Translations under genes and position numbers: made by a program
Origin: Micropterix aruncella
Lineage: Eukaryota; Arthropoda; Insecta; Lepidoptera; Micropterigidae
Length of the DNA: 64,000 bases
Assembly (NCBI GenBank): GCA_944548615.1
Contig: OX155954.1
Location: 4,189,424 to 4,253,423 of the forward strand
Reading direction: 5' to 3'
Shown: positions 1 to 11,020 of the stretch, piece after piece
Numbering within the stretch: the first letter of the stretch is position 1
How the letters are laid out: every line of letters begins with the position of its first letter
The notes under the pieces: generated by a model
Seen by the model: the letters and a program-made list of their open reading frames with translations, nothing else
What the model was told of the DNA's origin: nothing
Database searches by the model: none

Positions 1-99
1 AAATATTTTTATGTTAGGATAAATTTTCATGTCTTCACTTAGGGAATTATATAATTTTGGGGCTATGTAGAATATATGTCTCTGGGCAAATGTTGTCCT

Positions 100-440
100 G
101 ACTGACGGAATTATATAATTGATACGCTCAAACTGATTTAGAAGTATGTGGTATTGTTAGAATCGGTATGTCTTTCCGAGTGTTATACGGCACTTAAATG
201 TCCAAATATTAGGTGAATAGTTGCCTAAATGTCCAAATCTAAAAATGTTAATAAATTAATATATGTATATCCCTTTACCAGTCAAATAAAGGTCTGATCT
301 ATATAAATAAATATATAAACCACAAATATTTAATAAAAACCGTAATGAAAATAATTAAAAATACAATGGTTGGTTCCTCTTAAGGCAGTAGTGTTTTTTA
401 TTCTTTTTAACATATTTACTTGTATTCTCTCTCGCGCCCT
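100..440 (+). repeat. Dispersed repeat family C, copy 1
   Basis: About 340 bp that recur at 5225-5580 and 28235-28585 in the same orientation. Shared landmarks, in order, are a run reading roughly aaccgatttagaagtgtgtg, a 'tgtccaaatgtcaataaatt' block, an 'aaaccacaaatatt' block and a final 'gtcgtgttttttatt'. No coding frame, inverted ends or A-rich tail were found. It is probably the non-coding part of a retroelement, but the class cannot be assigned by eye. Confidence 0.7.
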
Positions 441-1190
441 CGCAATCTCTTTTTAAAAAAGTGTAATTGTCATTCAATCTCAGTCAAAATGTATAATTGT
501 CTAAAATTGCATAACCGAAGTGTTCCAGTGTTTTCCCGCAGCCAGGTACACCACGAAAGCAAGCAAAACTTGGTTTAAATTATGTTGTTTCGTGGCGAAA
601 GCACGATTCTGGCTTAGAGAGCGGGCTTTGCGCTTGAACCCGACCCGGGCGTCTGGCGACGAGCGTTGAACCCTTGGCCTTCATTGTTCTCGAAGTCACC
701 GCCCGCTCAATAAATTAAGTTCGGGGTGACCATGCGTCGAAAGATACTCTTCCGAGAAAGAGTTTCGTGGTATATTCAAAGCTTAAATTGATTCCTAGTT
801 GAACCATGACGACCGGTAAAATATCCACAAATTGATATATCCAGACAGTTTCTAATATTAAATATTATCCTTGACTATTGTTGAGACTATTTGCTATTAT
901 TTATTTTTGGTTAAAATATTTAATATTATTAACATTAATAAACTATTTATCATTCCATTTAATTTAAAACGATTCGTATTCTATTTGAAATATTTCCTAT
1001 TTTGATTAATAGTTAACTACTATTAGCTGTAACATATTTTTATTGGTTATGGTATTGCAAATATTTTTTTTTAACTTGTCACATATACATTAGTAGTGGC
1101 CCTTATTTTTGGAAGTTTTAATTTTCCTTGCACTACTCCCTCGTTTGGTGATATTGCATTTTAAAAAAAAACTTTCTACAATTATAGCTT
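441..1190. other. Unassigned stretch with a GC-rich island
   Basis: Bases 530-780 are clearly richer in G+C than the flanks (for example cccgacccgggcgtctggcg near 640) and end in AT-rich DNA. No open frame longer than about 60 codons and no partner elsewhere in the window was recognised. It may be a fragment of an old element or a host regulatory remnant; nothing decides between these. Confidence 0.3.
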
Positions 1191-2285
1191 AATCAGATAA
1201 AAGAAAGGGTGCCCCAAAAACTTCGAAAATCGAAAAAAACAGTTTTTTTTCTTATCTTGCAAAATATTATATATATGCAAAAAAGTATTAGACTCTTGTG
1301 AACATATATAAGCCCACTCAGAGCACTAATTCACAGTGGTGAGGAAGGCAGCAATTGTACTGGATGAAACGACAATATAAGTTGCCAAGGCAACCAGATA
1401 ACAGTGAAAAAAGAAAGGAACATCAAAGAAGAAAATAAATGAAAACAGTCACATTTAGAACTTGCAAAATTTAACATCTTAGCATAAATAAAGTCAGATT
1501 TAATTATTACAATATATATACAATTTCATGGCAAAATATTTAAAAAAATGCGGATTCCATTCAACGGAACCGACCATCCCCCACGGCAAACAACGAAGGA
1601 AATAGCCGTCAAAAGACAAATAATTAAATATGTATTTCCTAAGAATATCCTAAAACATACAGTAGTTGTTTCAGAAAATATTCTTTATTGCTTTATTTAA
1701 AATTAAATTTAGTTAATAATAAAAAGGTTTCACAAATAACTTTTAAATATTAGTCTCATACTGTTTGTTGGCCATTTAAATACCTGTCATATAACATCTC
1801 CCTCGTCATAACCGATTAAATAGTTATAGAGTAAATCGATAAAACCTGATACCAAGAATCGCCATTTCGTGACGTCATAGCTCCTCACCCCAATGGTTGA
1901 CAACGTCATTTTTGCTACTCGGGAATCACCACTGAATACGACAGTACTACTTGTTGCTACTTGTAGCTACTAATCCCTTCTATATAGTAATGTGGATTTG
2001 TAGCGAAGGATGTGATTTTCACGTTTTTCTCAAAAGTCGTTTGTCGTGCGAGAAAAACTGATAAATGATAATATATGCATTTTTCATAATTTTCCATACA
2101 GCTACAACTTTTATCTAATACCTTTTGCAAAAAATTAATATTTTGCAAGATATAAATTAAAGTCAATATAATAAAAAAAAAATATATTTTATGTTCTTTT
2201 TCGATTTTTAGGGCTTTTCGCGCACCCCTTCCTTTCATTCGGTTGATCTGAAATTTTATACAGATTATCAGGGGGGGAGGGGGAG
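1165..2285. repeat. Inverted pair of related repeat ends
   Basis: The block at 1185-1300 (reading aaagaaagggtgcccc, then aaaatcgaaaaa, then tcttgcaaaatatta) recurs as a reverse complement at 2085-2240, where the same three landmarks appear in opposite order. The outer edge at 2240-2270 (ggttgatctgaaatttta) resembles repeat G near 48150 and 52630. The roughly 780 bp between the arms show no coding potential. This is either one decayed element with inverted ends or two insertions of one family in opposite orientation. Confidence 0.5.
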
Positions 2286-2299
2286 GGGGGGTGAGGGTA

Positions 2300-3010
2300 G
2301 GGCAGAAAAAAACGCGAGTATTAAAGGGCCAACAAGTCCTGACGTTTTGGGCGGCAGCAGTTCACATATTCTAATGCTCATGGGCCAGTTTTTCTATTCT
2401 TAATGCCTGTATTTGTATTTAACGCTTATTTAAAAATGTTATGTATGTAGTTGTAAGAATTCTATTATTTTTTTATATTTATGTGTATATTGCATATCAA
2501 CGCATTGGTATAAACTGTAATGTTGATTTGTTATGAAATAAACAAATAAATAAATGTATTTTTTTTATTAATATGAATAAATGTAAATAAATATAAATTG
2601 ATATGAATATTAGTAAAATACACACACATGCTTTAATTAATTAAATTAATAAATAAATAGGCTATTGATATTCTGTCGTCGATTTAGGTAGAATATCGTG
2701 ACGCCATCTCGTATCCTGTACATGTACAAATATACATAAACAGAGGTAAATTTGGCAAAGTTAATTAGATTACATTAAGTTTTATGATGCGAATTATGTA
2801 ACAAATTAACAGGTATTCATTAACATTCATTCATCATTGCGAAAGGTTGCGAAATAAGGAGATATTCATACTTGCTTGGGAGCGCACGTATTACAAATGC
2901 CATATTTATACATATGTTGACTAGTTACCAATACTTTTTTTAAAAATATATTAACACCGGGCCAGCACTTTTTTTAGTTTAATACTGGTCCAATAAAAAG
3001 GGAGCAAATG
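2300..3010. repeat. Retroposon-type 3' tail and AT-rich spacer
   Basis: Bases 2390-2555 have the look of a LINE/SINE 3' end on the plus strand: AT-rich 3'UTR-like sequence ending in an (AAAT)n-like tail (gaaataaacaaataaataaa near 2535). A G-rich run lies at 2270-2295. The rest, to 3010, is AT-rich and shows nothing further. Confidence 0.4.
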
Positions 3011-3014
3011 GACC

Positions 3015-3655
3015 GTGTGCAGTTGAGCCATTATGACCCTTGTGTTAGGGTCGCCGAAATCACAGGTCAACACCCATCCGGCAGCCTCCAAGTAGAAGTA
3101 CGAGCCCAGGTGGGACTCTGTGCCTGCGGCCTAGTTCCCCTGGAAATCGTACTTCAAATGCTCCTGGGCGGTTTGCGCACCGTGCGGCGTTAGTCAATCG
3201 ACTGTGCATTCCGACAGATAGCAGGAGAAGACGGCTTTGTTTTCTATAGAGCGGGTGTGGTTGTTATCCCCTTGTGCCAGCCACTCTTGAATCGACCATT
3301 CGACTATCCGTTACCGAGTGAACAGCCGGGCAAAGGGTTCGGTGGTCCGCGATAGACTCGGTAGACACCGAATCACTGCTATATAAGGGAGAGAACCGCT
3401 CAAGCGACCTCGAATCCGTAACCAGTCGGAGGCCGGAGAAATCTGTCTGTAACGAAAGTAAGGGCGCGAGTGTTGGCCCGTTAGGTTTCTCGTGGTAAGG
3501 CGTTGGCTTCTTACGGGCGATTCTTACTCGCCCGCCACTAGACAGTGGACTCTTTTCGTCCCAAGTCTTCTACGCTCACCTCACGTGAGACAGAACGATT
3601 AAATATCGTCAAAAAAATCTGAGTTGACGGGTTCGCCCTTTGTAGTTGACAGCTC
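3015..3655 (+). repeat. Repeat family A, copy 1 (simple form)
   Basis: GC-rich element of about 640 bp. Landmarks shared with the other copies are ggtcaacacccatcc (3064), ctcctgggcggtttgcgcac (3160), a 'tagagcgggtgtggttg' block, gcaagcgacctcgaa-like (3400), taaggcgttggcttcttacg (3497), a 'caagtcttctacgctcac' block and 'gacgggttcgccc' (3625). It stops just after the last block and lacks the inverted head seen in copies 3 and 8. No transposase or RT frame is present, and the open frames inside are not conserved between copies. Confidence 0.8.
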
Positions 3656-3659
3656 TAGT

Positions 3660-4370
3660 TGGTTCAATAAAACAAATATACCTTTATTGTGGTAAAAAAT
3701 ATACTTAGCAGTTTTATTAAAATATAAGCTATGTTTCTAAGTAAGAAAATCAATAGTATAATGCGATACTCAGTTATTTTCCTCCAGGTTAAATAGCAAT
3801 AAGCCCATTAATTATATCGAAAAAATAATTTTATCACTAGTTATTATTTATAAAATTACTTTTTTCGTACTCGTATATACCCACAGTAAAAAAATACATA
3901 TTTATCCTTATCTTAATCTCACTATAATAATATAATTCTGCATTTCTCATAATCGGTTATCAATAACGGTTATTTTTAATAATAGCTTATCCCTGAAAGC
4001 GACTGCGTCGAGCCCCACAACGATACACACACGCACGCACACCCCACTCAACACAAAGGCCGTGACTAAAGCGAGATAGTATAATATTGTGGGATTAGGT
4101 ATTTGTAACCCACGAATATCAATGTAAAAATGGCATTGATAACCTTATAATTGGCAGTTAGCTAATAGCTGCTATTTATTGTCACATTTTAAATATTTCA
4201 CGTGCTTCAATTTGCCAGATTTTTCAGATTCATATTTATTTTTAAAAAAAATGATATACAACTAAAACATTATTTTAAACAGGAAATATTTCATTCCGGA
4301 AAATAATGGGGAGTAATAATTTACTGACTAATTCTCTGTCGAACTGTTTTGTTTTTTTAAAGATATTTTA
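3660..4370. other. AT-rich spacer
   Basis: No coding region, inverted ends or internal repeats were recognised. A small C+A-rich patch with (CACG)-like runs lies at 4000-4060. Confidence 0.3.
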
Positions 4371-4377
4371 TTATTAA

Positions 4378-4553
4378 TGTGTTATTTTGAAACGCACATG
4401 TCGTTAGATGCGATATATTTAAAGCTGCTATAAATTTTTATTCTAAACGTAGCTTCATGCTACTATTTGACACATAATATGAAATAAAAACTAAAGTAAA
4501 CTGCGGATCATAGAGTGAAAAGGACTACAAGAGGTCAGGTCTGGCTGGAGTAG
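4378..4553 (+). repeat. 176-bp direct repeat, left copy
   Basis: Matches 4764-4939 over 176 positions with three visible substitutions. The two copies directly flank the RTE-type fragment at 4554-4763, as a target-site duplication would. Confidence 0.85.
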
Positions 4554-4763
4554 CTGCGCCCAGCGGTCTCACCCGCGTGGTGATAGAAAATTGTGATAAT
4601 GATGATAAAAAACCATATATCTTTATAAATTATAGCCTATGTGTTATTCTGATGTGTAAGCTATATTATTGTAAAGTTTCATCAAAATCCATTCAGTAGT
4701 TTTTGCGTGAAAGAGTAACAAACATCTATACATACATACAAACTTTCGCGTTTATAATATTAG
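4554..4763 (+). mobile_element. RTE-type LINE 3' end, 5'-truncated
   Basis: The 210-bp segment carries cggtctcacccgcgtggtga, gtaaagtttcatcaaaatcc, tttttgcgtgaaagagtaac and tttcgcgtttataatatta. The same module is at 44692-44908, and a longer relative ends at 46509. Sequences of this kind form the 3' ends of RTE-clade elements and their SINE partners in insects, so the clade assignment is from family knowledge. It lies between 176-bp direct repeats. Confidence 0.7.
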
Positions 4764-4939
4764 TGTGTTATTTTGAAACGCAAATGTCGGTAGATGCGAT
4801 ATATTTAAAGCTGCTATACATTTTTATTCTAAACGTAGCTTCATGCTACTATTTGACACATAATATGAAATAAAAACTAAAGTAAACTGCGGATCATAGA
4901 GTGAAAAGGACTACAAGAGGTCAGGTCTGGCTGGAGTAG
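4764..4939 (+). repeat. 176-bp direct repeat, right copy
   Basis: Partner of 4378-4553. The substitutions are two in the 'aaacgcacatgtcgttag' part and one in the 'gctataaattttt' part. Low divergence means a fairly recent duplication. Confidence 0.85.
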
Positions 4940-5224
4940 ACCATGCGCTTTAGAAACATGGACGTTGGGCGAGAATAATAGGTGAAGACGAAGATATAAT
5001 TTAAATGTCAGGGCGCCAGACCCAAGAATACTACATTGCCGCGACGCCTATCCAGATCTGGATTGACTCTCATTAACCCACAAATAATAGTCGCCCATTC
5101 AGATAGAGAATCGGAAAGGTAATCATAGCTTAGCTCAGTCAAAAGTAAAGCTCGTGAAAATTAGTTTTTACACGACTGCTCAACAAAAAATATGTGTAAT
5201 ATGTTCAGGGTTCATCTATGTATA

Positions 5225-5580
5225 TTTTCCGTTTCTTTATTGCACCATAACTTCTAAACATTTAAACCGATTTAAAAGTGTGTGGTATTGATATAATCTT
5301 TGTCATTCCGAGTGTCATAAAATAACAACTGATCAAATATCAAGTAAGTAGTTGTGTAGGTATATTTTTGAATGTCCAAATGTCAATAAATTTTCATAAA
5401 TATATCGTGATTAGTCAAAAATTAAAGATCTGATTGAGTACATTCCGGAAATATACATGTATCTATATGGATAAATACATAAACCACAGATATTTATAAA
5501 AAACGTCATAAAAATATTTATAAATACAATAGTTCACTTTCTGTAATAGCGGTCGTGTTTTTTTATTATTTTTAATATAT
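5225..5580 (+). repeat. Dispersed repeat family C, copy 2
   Basis: Parallel to 100-440 and 28235-28585, with the same landmarks in the same order. It starts near 'gcaccataacttctaaac', which copy 3 also has, so the family extends at least this far 5'. Confidence 0.75.
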
Positions 5581-5584
5581 TTAC

Positions 5585-6585
5585 TTGTTAGCTAAACAGT
5601 TTTTGCTACATTGCAAAGTAGTTTTTGTTACATCCATATTAATCAAAGTAGGTATTTCATATTTCAGTTAGGCCCCATTAGCCTGAAATACCAAGCCATT
5701 ATGCTAATGACCAACAGAGGCATTTTCAATATGCCTAATTTGAATGTATAGTGAACGGTTGCGCTGGCATCACAGTTATAACTTATGTAATCGATAATAC
5801 TCGTTACTTTTGTACGAAAAAAGTAAATCTATTATCTCTATTAGTTTCGCTGAAAATAAAGAGATATTGGACGAAATCCGTCGCCTGTCATCGATAATCC
5901 TTTATGGTTTCGGTGGTCGGCCAAGCAAGGGACTCCGTAACTCAAGGTACGCGTACTGTAATTAATTATCGGGTTTAATTCGGAAGTCGGGTGCTGATTT
6001 AGGTTCGTTGTTACAGGTATTCCAATGTGGCCGATTGGAAACACACAATCGTCCTTTTCCCCACTATTTTTTTAAAATAAGTCCTTAACTACCGACTCAG
6101 TTTGGAAATAACATGTGACGCGTGACAGAGATGCCTTATTAGATTAAAAGAATATAAAGTATAAATGAATAATCAAGAAAAATACTACAAATATACTACG
6201 AATCACCACGGGAAAGGTTGGGTAACCGCGCTGGGAGGGGGGGGGGGGGGACTTGTCTATTTGCCGGGAAATTCTTGGGGTGACACAACCGAATTTTCGA
6301 TTGTGTTTACTTTAAATACCTAATTGTAATTCTATTTCCGTATTATTATTTTACTTGTCTGTAGTGAATTAAACTGTATAATTATTGCCATAATGTCAGT
6401 TGAAGTATGAATCGCTTTATGATTTTCCATCGAATGCGCTGATTTCACGGGAATGAGAAGTTTCGCTGAATCACGCAATTTCTATTGCATTGTTATATAC
6501 AAGCCTAAAAATAAGTAAAATATTCGCTATGTGATGTGATCATCGTAAATATACAGGTGGTTTTAATTAGGCGTCATCTTGAAGG
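5585..6585. other. Unassigned, with a repeat G-like patch
   Basis: A patch at 6175-6300 (aatactacaaatatactacg, a run of about 14 G near 6240, ggggtgacacaaccgatttt-like) resembles parts of repeat G near 47040-47110 and 48530-48600. Nothing else was recognised. Confidence 0.35.
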
Positions 6586-6590
6586 GGGTG

Positions 6591-6924
6591 AATCAGTACG
6601 AGCAAGTAAGCAACTTTTGATAGAAATTTGTGGGAAAAACATTAAATAAAATGTTATTTTTGAAAATTTTAAAAATTTATATATTTGAAAAATAGTAATA
6701 AAAGCGTTAAGCATGATGCGCCATCTAGCGGTAGGTACAATATCGATAATATTATTTATTAGAGGTATTTTATCTACCGCTAGATAGAGCAGCGCGCTCA
6801 AACGCTTGTCAAACTTTTGTTTACCATTTCTTCAAATTTTCAAATTATACAAAAAAGAAATCTTTTTATTTGTTTGTTTTGTCTAAAATTTTATATCAAT
6901 GTTGCTTACCTACTCGTACTGATT
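6591..6924. mobile_element. MITE with 24-bp terminal inverted repeats
   Basis: The left end aatcagtacgagcaagtaag and the right end (6901-6924) are inverted repeats matching at 22 of 24 positions. Inside, gcgccatctagcggtaggta (6718) faces a weaker reverse copy near 6775. The element is about 334 bp with no coding frame. A degraded relative with the same 'ctaccgctagatggcgc' core is at 49335-49500. The superfamily is not determined because no clear target duplication was seen. Confidence 0.7.
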
Positions 6925-6974
6925 TACTCAGTTTAAGGATGCCGGTTAATTAAAACTCATCCTTTACATGAACA

Positions 6975-7185
6975 GTAGTCTAAAGTATGCACAAGCCACT
7001 GTTTACTTGGTACGCTTGCCTTAGTACGGGCCTAGGCCTAGTTAGGCGGCGTTGATTTGAAAAAAAATAGTCTGCGGTACTCTTTATTTTGCTACTATTT
7101 ATATTTAAGCCTCTAGTGATAATATTACAATGTACTGCAGTGAAAAAATGTGCTTTTCTTTATAAATAAATAAATAAATAAATAA
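6975..7185 (+). mobile_element. Short retroposon family D with (AAAT)n tail, copy 1
   Basis: Landmarks are gtatgcacaagccactgttt, cttggtacgcttgccttagt, gggcctaggcctagttaggc, a 'cctctagtgataatat' block and an (AAAT)n tail at about 7163. The same order is found at 11240-11440, and a reverse-strand piece is at 24640-24735. Length and tail fit a SINE or a LINE 3' end. No tRNA-like promoter boxes were identified. Confidence 0.65.
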
Positions 7186-7189
7186 ATAT

Positions 7190-7694
7190 GCACATGTGGC
7201 AATATCATAACCTGTAACTGCGTTAAAATAATGAATTAAAACCATAATTCTATAAAAACCACATTTTATTTGATTTGCGAATTTTGGTATAAATACTATT
7301 TTTTTTTTCAGAAAAGTCAAAATGCAAAATATATTTCTGTGTCTTTTGTACCTAAAGTCTTATGTAACATATTATCTAGGTACGATAAACGTAGTTAAAT
7401 AAACTAAAACACCATTGATTGGGTATGATACTTAAGTGGTTGTTTAAACCAATTGAACTCCCATCGATATATTTGCATATAACGATGTTCTAGGGTAACT
7501 TGGTAAAAAAAAGAAAAAACTTCACATCAAAGCATTGCATGCAAATAAAAAACATGCTGAAACGTCTTACTGGCTAAAAGGTCATAATTTAATTTAATTG
7601 CCAAACATGCCAAATCGAATTACCAAACATTTGAAAAGGTTGGCATTTCCCCCGTAAATCTTTAATTATAAATGTTTTTTTTTAATTTATACAT
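7190..7694. other. AT-rich spacer
   Basis: No coding or repeat structure was recognised. Confidence 0.3.
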
Positions 7695-7698
7695 TTAA

Positions 7699-8251
7699 CC
7701 CTTTGAAGACCATAAGCTTTGCGGTAGAGTATGGTTTTTTTTAATACATACATCTTTTAAAGGGCGGTGTAAATAACATGCATGTCAAGTTTTGTGAAAA
7801 TTGGTTTAATAGATTTTGTATAAATTCACGGGGCGTAAGTATCCCTGTCCATAAAGATGTCCATAAAGATGTCCATAAAGGTCCATAAAGATGTCCATAA
7901 ATATGGAAAGCTACAAACATTTTCCAAAGCTTGATTATTTTATTATTTAACTTGAAAAAGTCGCCATAAATATTTTATTTATTTATTTTAAATCACCAGA
8001 GTTCGTTGATCATTTGCTTTATTTAAAAAAAATATACGGTGTTTTTTTAAACAATACATTTTTTTGTTAATATTAAAATTCCAATGTCTCAAAAACATGA
8101 AAAAAATTATTTATAAATTATTATAAATATACATTTTATAAATATACATTATAAATATACATTTTATTTATATACATTTTATAAATTATTCTATAATTTA
8201 TAAAATGATTTTGAAATTATTGGACACATCTGTCCCATGGTCGTTAAAAGG
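7699..8251. mobile_element. piggyBac-like TTAA MITE, 553 bp
   Basis: The element is flanked on both sides by TTAA (7695-7698 and 8252-8255). The left end reads CCCTTTGAAGACCAT and the right end, reversed, CCTTTTAACGACCAT, matching at 12 of 15 positions. A TTAA target and ends starting with CC are typical of the piggyBac superfamily. The interior is non-coding and has a 'gtccataaagat' tandem repeat at 7846-7905. The end sequence differs from the family at 15241/22091, so this is a separate family. Confidence 0.6.
7846..7905 (+). repeat. Short tandem repeat, 12-bp unit
   Basis: About five imperfect units of gtccataaagat, one of them shortened by two bases, inside the TTAA MITE. Confidence 0.85.
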
Positions 8252-8255
8252 TTAA

Positions 8256-9000
8256 TTTTAGTTAGGTGATGTACTTTTTAGCGCGTCTGTATATATCCCC
8301 CCACACACTTAAACGATTGATTTATGAGGTCTACATATTGCTCTTAGGTGACTTTGGGTCGTGTAGCCTGAGATTGTGACTGCTCTGGAGTTGCATATAA
8401 GACGTCTTTTCAACCATTGAATACTATGGTTTTACTAAATTGGATTGCCGTTGCATTAAGTTCAGCCTTATTAAGTGAGCAGTTTTCTATTAATTGGAGC
8501 TGTGCGATATAATAGCCTTGCGGCACGACTGTAATTATCTCCGCTTTCCAGGCAATCTGATTTGTGGATCAATTGTGGCGTGCCACACCGCTGAAGATCC
8601 TATCGACGATTTCAGACACGACCAAGGCGAAGTTCAATTTATCGTAAACAGAAATAATGACCAAACAAGCGCGTGGAAAACATAAAATAGAGTAGTTTGG
8701 TAACAATTTGGAACCCTATAGTCCTTAATACCAACAGCTCATATCGTCGATCTATATGTAAAACCTCGAACGTGCCAAAAAATCGATTTTTTGCGTTTTA
8801 TATTCTCATTACTTTAAAATCACGCTTTTGGATCGTTCTGTCTATGTCCGGAAAGCTGAAATTGTGTAGTTTTCATGTATTCTTCATTGCAGTGGCATCT
8901 CGTAGGCATGAGTTGATGATTTTATCCGGTGATACCTTTTAAGAGCTTAGTAGTGATTCCTCGCATGCATTCGTCATTAAAATGTGAGGCATCCAATAAT
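8256..9000. other. Unassigned stretch
   Basis: It holds two short open frames (8494-8685 and 8697-8942) in DNA of slightly higher G+C. Neither resembles a known family, and neither continues into flanking frames. Confidence 0.25.
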
Positions 9001-9002
9001 GG

Positions 9003-9185
9003 ATGCCTTGGCAAAATGTATACAAAATGTATATAAATTTATATAAATGTAAATATAAATGTAAATGTGCGCCGCTTTATAGTAATCCGCTCTATAGTAA
9101 TGCTATAGCTCTATAGTAAACCCCGCTCTATGTTAATGTAAATGTAAATGTAAATATAAATTTATATACATTTTGCCGTAGGCAA
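9003..9185. repeat. Imperfect inverted repeat (small foldback)
   Basis: ggcaaaatgtatataaattt-like sequence near 9010-9055 faces its reverse complement at 9140-9180, with tandem 'aaatgt' units in both arms and 'ctctatagtaa' repeats in the loop. The total is about 180 bp, directly next to family A copy 2. It is probably a small MITE. Confidence 0.5.
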
Positions 9186-9239
9186 ACCCGAGATAATCGC
9201 CAGTCATTTGTGGGGTTAACAGTTTTCATCGTAAGTACA

Positions 9240-9805
9240 TTGGGAGGGGTCGACTATAACGGGCGAACCTGTCACCCCAGGCCGGTATAACAATATGTGA
9301 TCGTTGTTTCGGCCTGAAATAAGCGTAGAAGACGTAGACAATCTACTATATAGCTGTATCAACTGTCCCATGAGAATCCACGACCAAACCGCGTGGCGCC
9401 AGGTAAAAACCCCGGCGAGCATCCACGCCTCTCTACCAGTTATGACCGGATTTCTCCGGCCTCCCGACTGGTTACAGGTTCGAGGTCGCTTGCACCGTCC
9501 TTTCCCTTATGTTAGCTGTGATTCGGTATCTACCGAATCTGTCGCGAACCACGGCGTCCGTTGCCGGCTGTCCACTAAGGGTCGGGTGGCCGATTGGTCG
9601 TTTAAAGAGCGGATGTCATAAGGTTAACAACCACCCCGCTCTATAAGAAATAAAGCCGATTCCAGACACCCCCGGTTATCTGTCGGAATGCATAGTCGAC
9701 TAGCTGACGCCTTACGGCGCGCAAACCGTCCAGAAGCGCCCGCAGAACGACTCCCAGGGCAAACCGGCCCGTAGGCAAAGAGTCCTACCCGGATTTTCCC
9801 ACGTA
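9240..9805 (-). repeat. Repeat family A, copy 2 (simple form, minus strand)
   Basis: The order of family A landmarks is reversed relative to copy 1. The 'gggcgaacctgtcacccc' end block is at 9263, the 'cgtagaagacgtagac' block at 9324, the 'ccggcctcccgactggttac' block at 9458, the 'accaccccgctctat' block at 9631 and the 'gcgcaaaccgtccagaagcg' block at 9718. The head lies against LINE endonuclease sequence at about 9805. It ends at the same 3' boundary as copies 1, 4, 5 and 9. Confidence 0.8.
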
Positions 9806-9809
9806 TGTC

Positions 9810-10065
9810 GCAGTACCACCGTGTCCCCTCGTTGTTCTATATATGCAGGCCTCCATATGATAATTACTTATATGAGCCATATAATCATTGACCGAATTTA
9901 GCCAAGTTTAGCTAAAACAGAGAACATCTGGTTTTTTCTCCATTTTTGCTAAAAACATTTCCAGGTGGGGTTGTCTTGTTCAGTAAGCCATTAATATTAG
10001 CGTGGAAGACGGAGACTTCTAAACTATTTGCGGTATTTTTCAGTTTTTTAATGTCTTTTAAGTCT
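9810..10065 (-). pseudogene. LINE endonuclease-domain remnant
   Basis: Read on the minus strand from about 10060, the translation contains SVFHANINGLLNK, then after a one-base shift FLAKMEKKPDVLCFS, a stop, TWLNS and ISNYHMEACIYR. This is the start of an apurinic-type LINE endonuclease: the 'N..GL.NK' strand, the 'PDVLCFSETWL' catalytic Glu strand, then the 'Y.....R...RGGT' strand. The catalytic E of the 'ETWL' motif is replaced by the stop codon. The frame runs into family A near 9805, so the rest of the element is missing. The open frame continues upstream to 10460, but that part was not recognised. Confidence 0.7.
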
Positions 10066-10594
10066 CTGTCATATGTGATGGAGTGAGGCCCAGAGGTTCT
10101 GACCCGTGAGTTGGGCAGACCGATGATGGCCCATGATGGCCCAACTGTACTGGACCCATTAGCTACAGTAGTACAGTAAACAAATATATTTTTAAAATTT
10201 TGTCTTATTAAAAAAAAATGTCGCGAACGAAGTGATTCAGTTTTTTCCATGCCAAAGTTTGCTCGTTGGCGCGTACGAGGTCTCACATATAGAGCAACGA
10301 TATGCGCAAAATACCTAAGAGACATTAGGTAAATATGTCCGCTTAAAATATATGCACGAAAGCTTTGTTTCAAGCGTCGCGACGCTGCTAATGTAATTAA
10401 TACTCTTTGCTTTGTCTCCGCTTTGAGTGACAAATGCCCCATTCTACGAGTTTGAGACATTTCCGCCAGGAAAAGACCAAAAGGGAACTTTATGCGGTGA
10501 CTTTTAGAGCGCTGTTCATGTAATTTAATTTCGCGAAGTTTAATGACATTTTTACGGACGCTTCAGCTGGAGTCGTGTTCTGCTATGAGAAGAG

Positions 10595-11020
10595 CGGTCA
10601 GTATGTCATCCTGCGCATTACTGCAGGATGACATAGACGCAGTATACCTTTGGAGCGTAAACCACAAGCTATACTTCAATACCGGAAAATGTTCTATCAT
10701 GATAGAATACGTCGATGTGATGCCTCGCTTGTACATATGTAGTTATGGTATTGATGGCAAGGCACTATCGCGAGTGAACCAAACAAGGGACCTAGGGGTA
10801 ACTCACGGTTGACGTGCAGATAGCACATCTACACTCTAGTTGATAATTCTTACAAATTGCTAGGTTTTGTAATGAGGAACATGAGGCAGTTGACCAACAC
10901 ATTTGTCATATGCCTCCTATTCAATTCCCTAATTCAGATCAGATTAGAAGTCAACGCGGCAATATGGAGTCCTTATGAAAATAGCTACATATCCAGGCGA
11001 GTATACAGAAACGCTTTATG
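10595..11020 (+). pseudogene. LINE reverse transcriptase C-terminal fragment
   Basis: Frame 1 gives DDIDAVYLWSVNHKLYFNTG, then KALSRVNQTRDLGV. These are the thumb-side motifs of LINE RTs ('L..DI....W...N.L.FN..KC' and 'V....DLGV'). After a frameshift near 10805 the plus strand continues with KLLGFVMRNMRQLTNT and 'SLIQIRLEVNAAIWSPY', the next conserved block ('LY.SLV.S.LEY...VW.P'). Both ends are truncated. It may come from the same family as the endonuclease piece to its left, but the two are on opposite strands. Confidence 0.75.

Noticed and set aside
1957..2238. A 93-codon minus-strand frame starting MKGRGARKALK
   Set aside because: It lies in the inverted repeat arm, is rich in Ile, Tyr and Lys as expected from AT-rich DNA, and has no counterpart in the opposite arm.
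3960..4110. C+A-rich patch considered as a telomeric or rDNA fragment
   Set aside because: No TTAGG repeats and no rRNA-like sequence were seen.
9304..9621. A 105-codon plus-strand frame
   Set aside because: It is antisense to family A copy 2, and equivalent frames are broken in the other copies.
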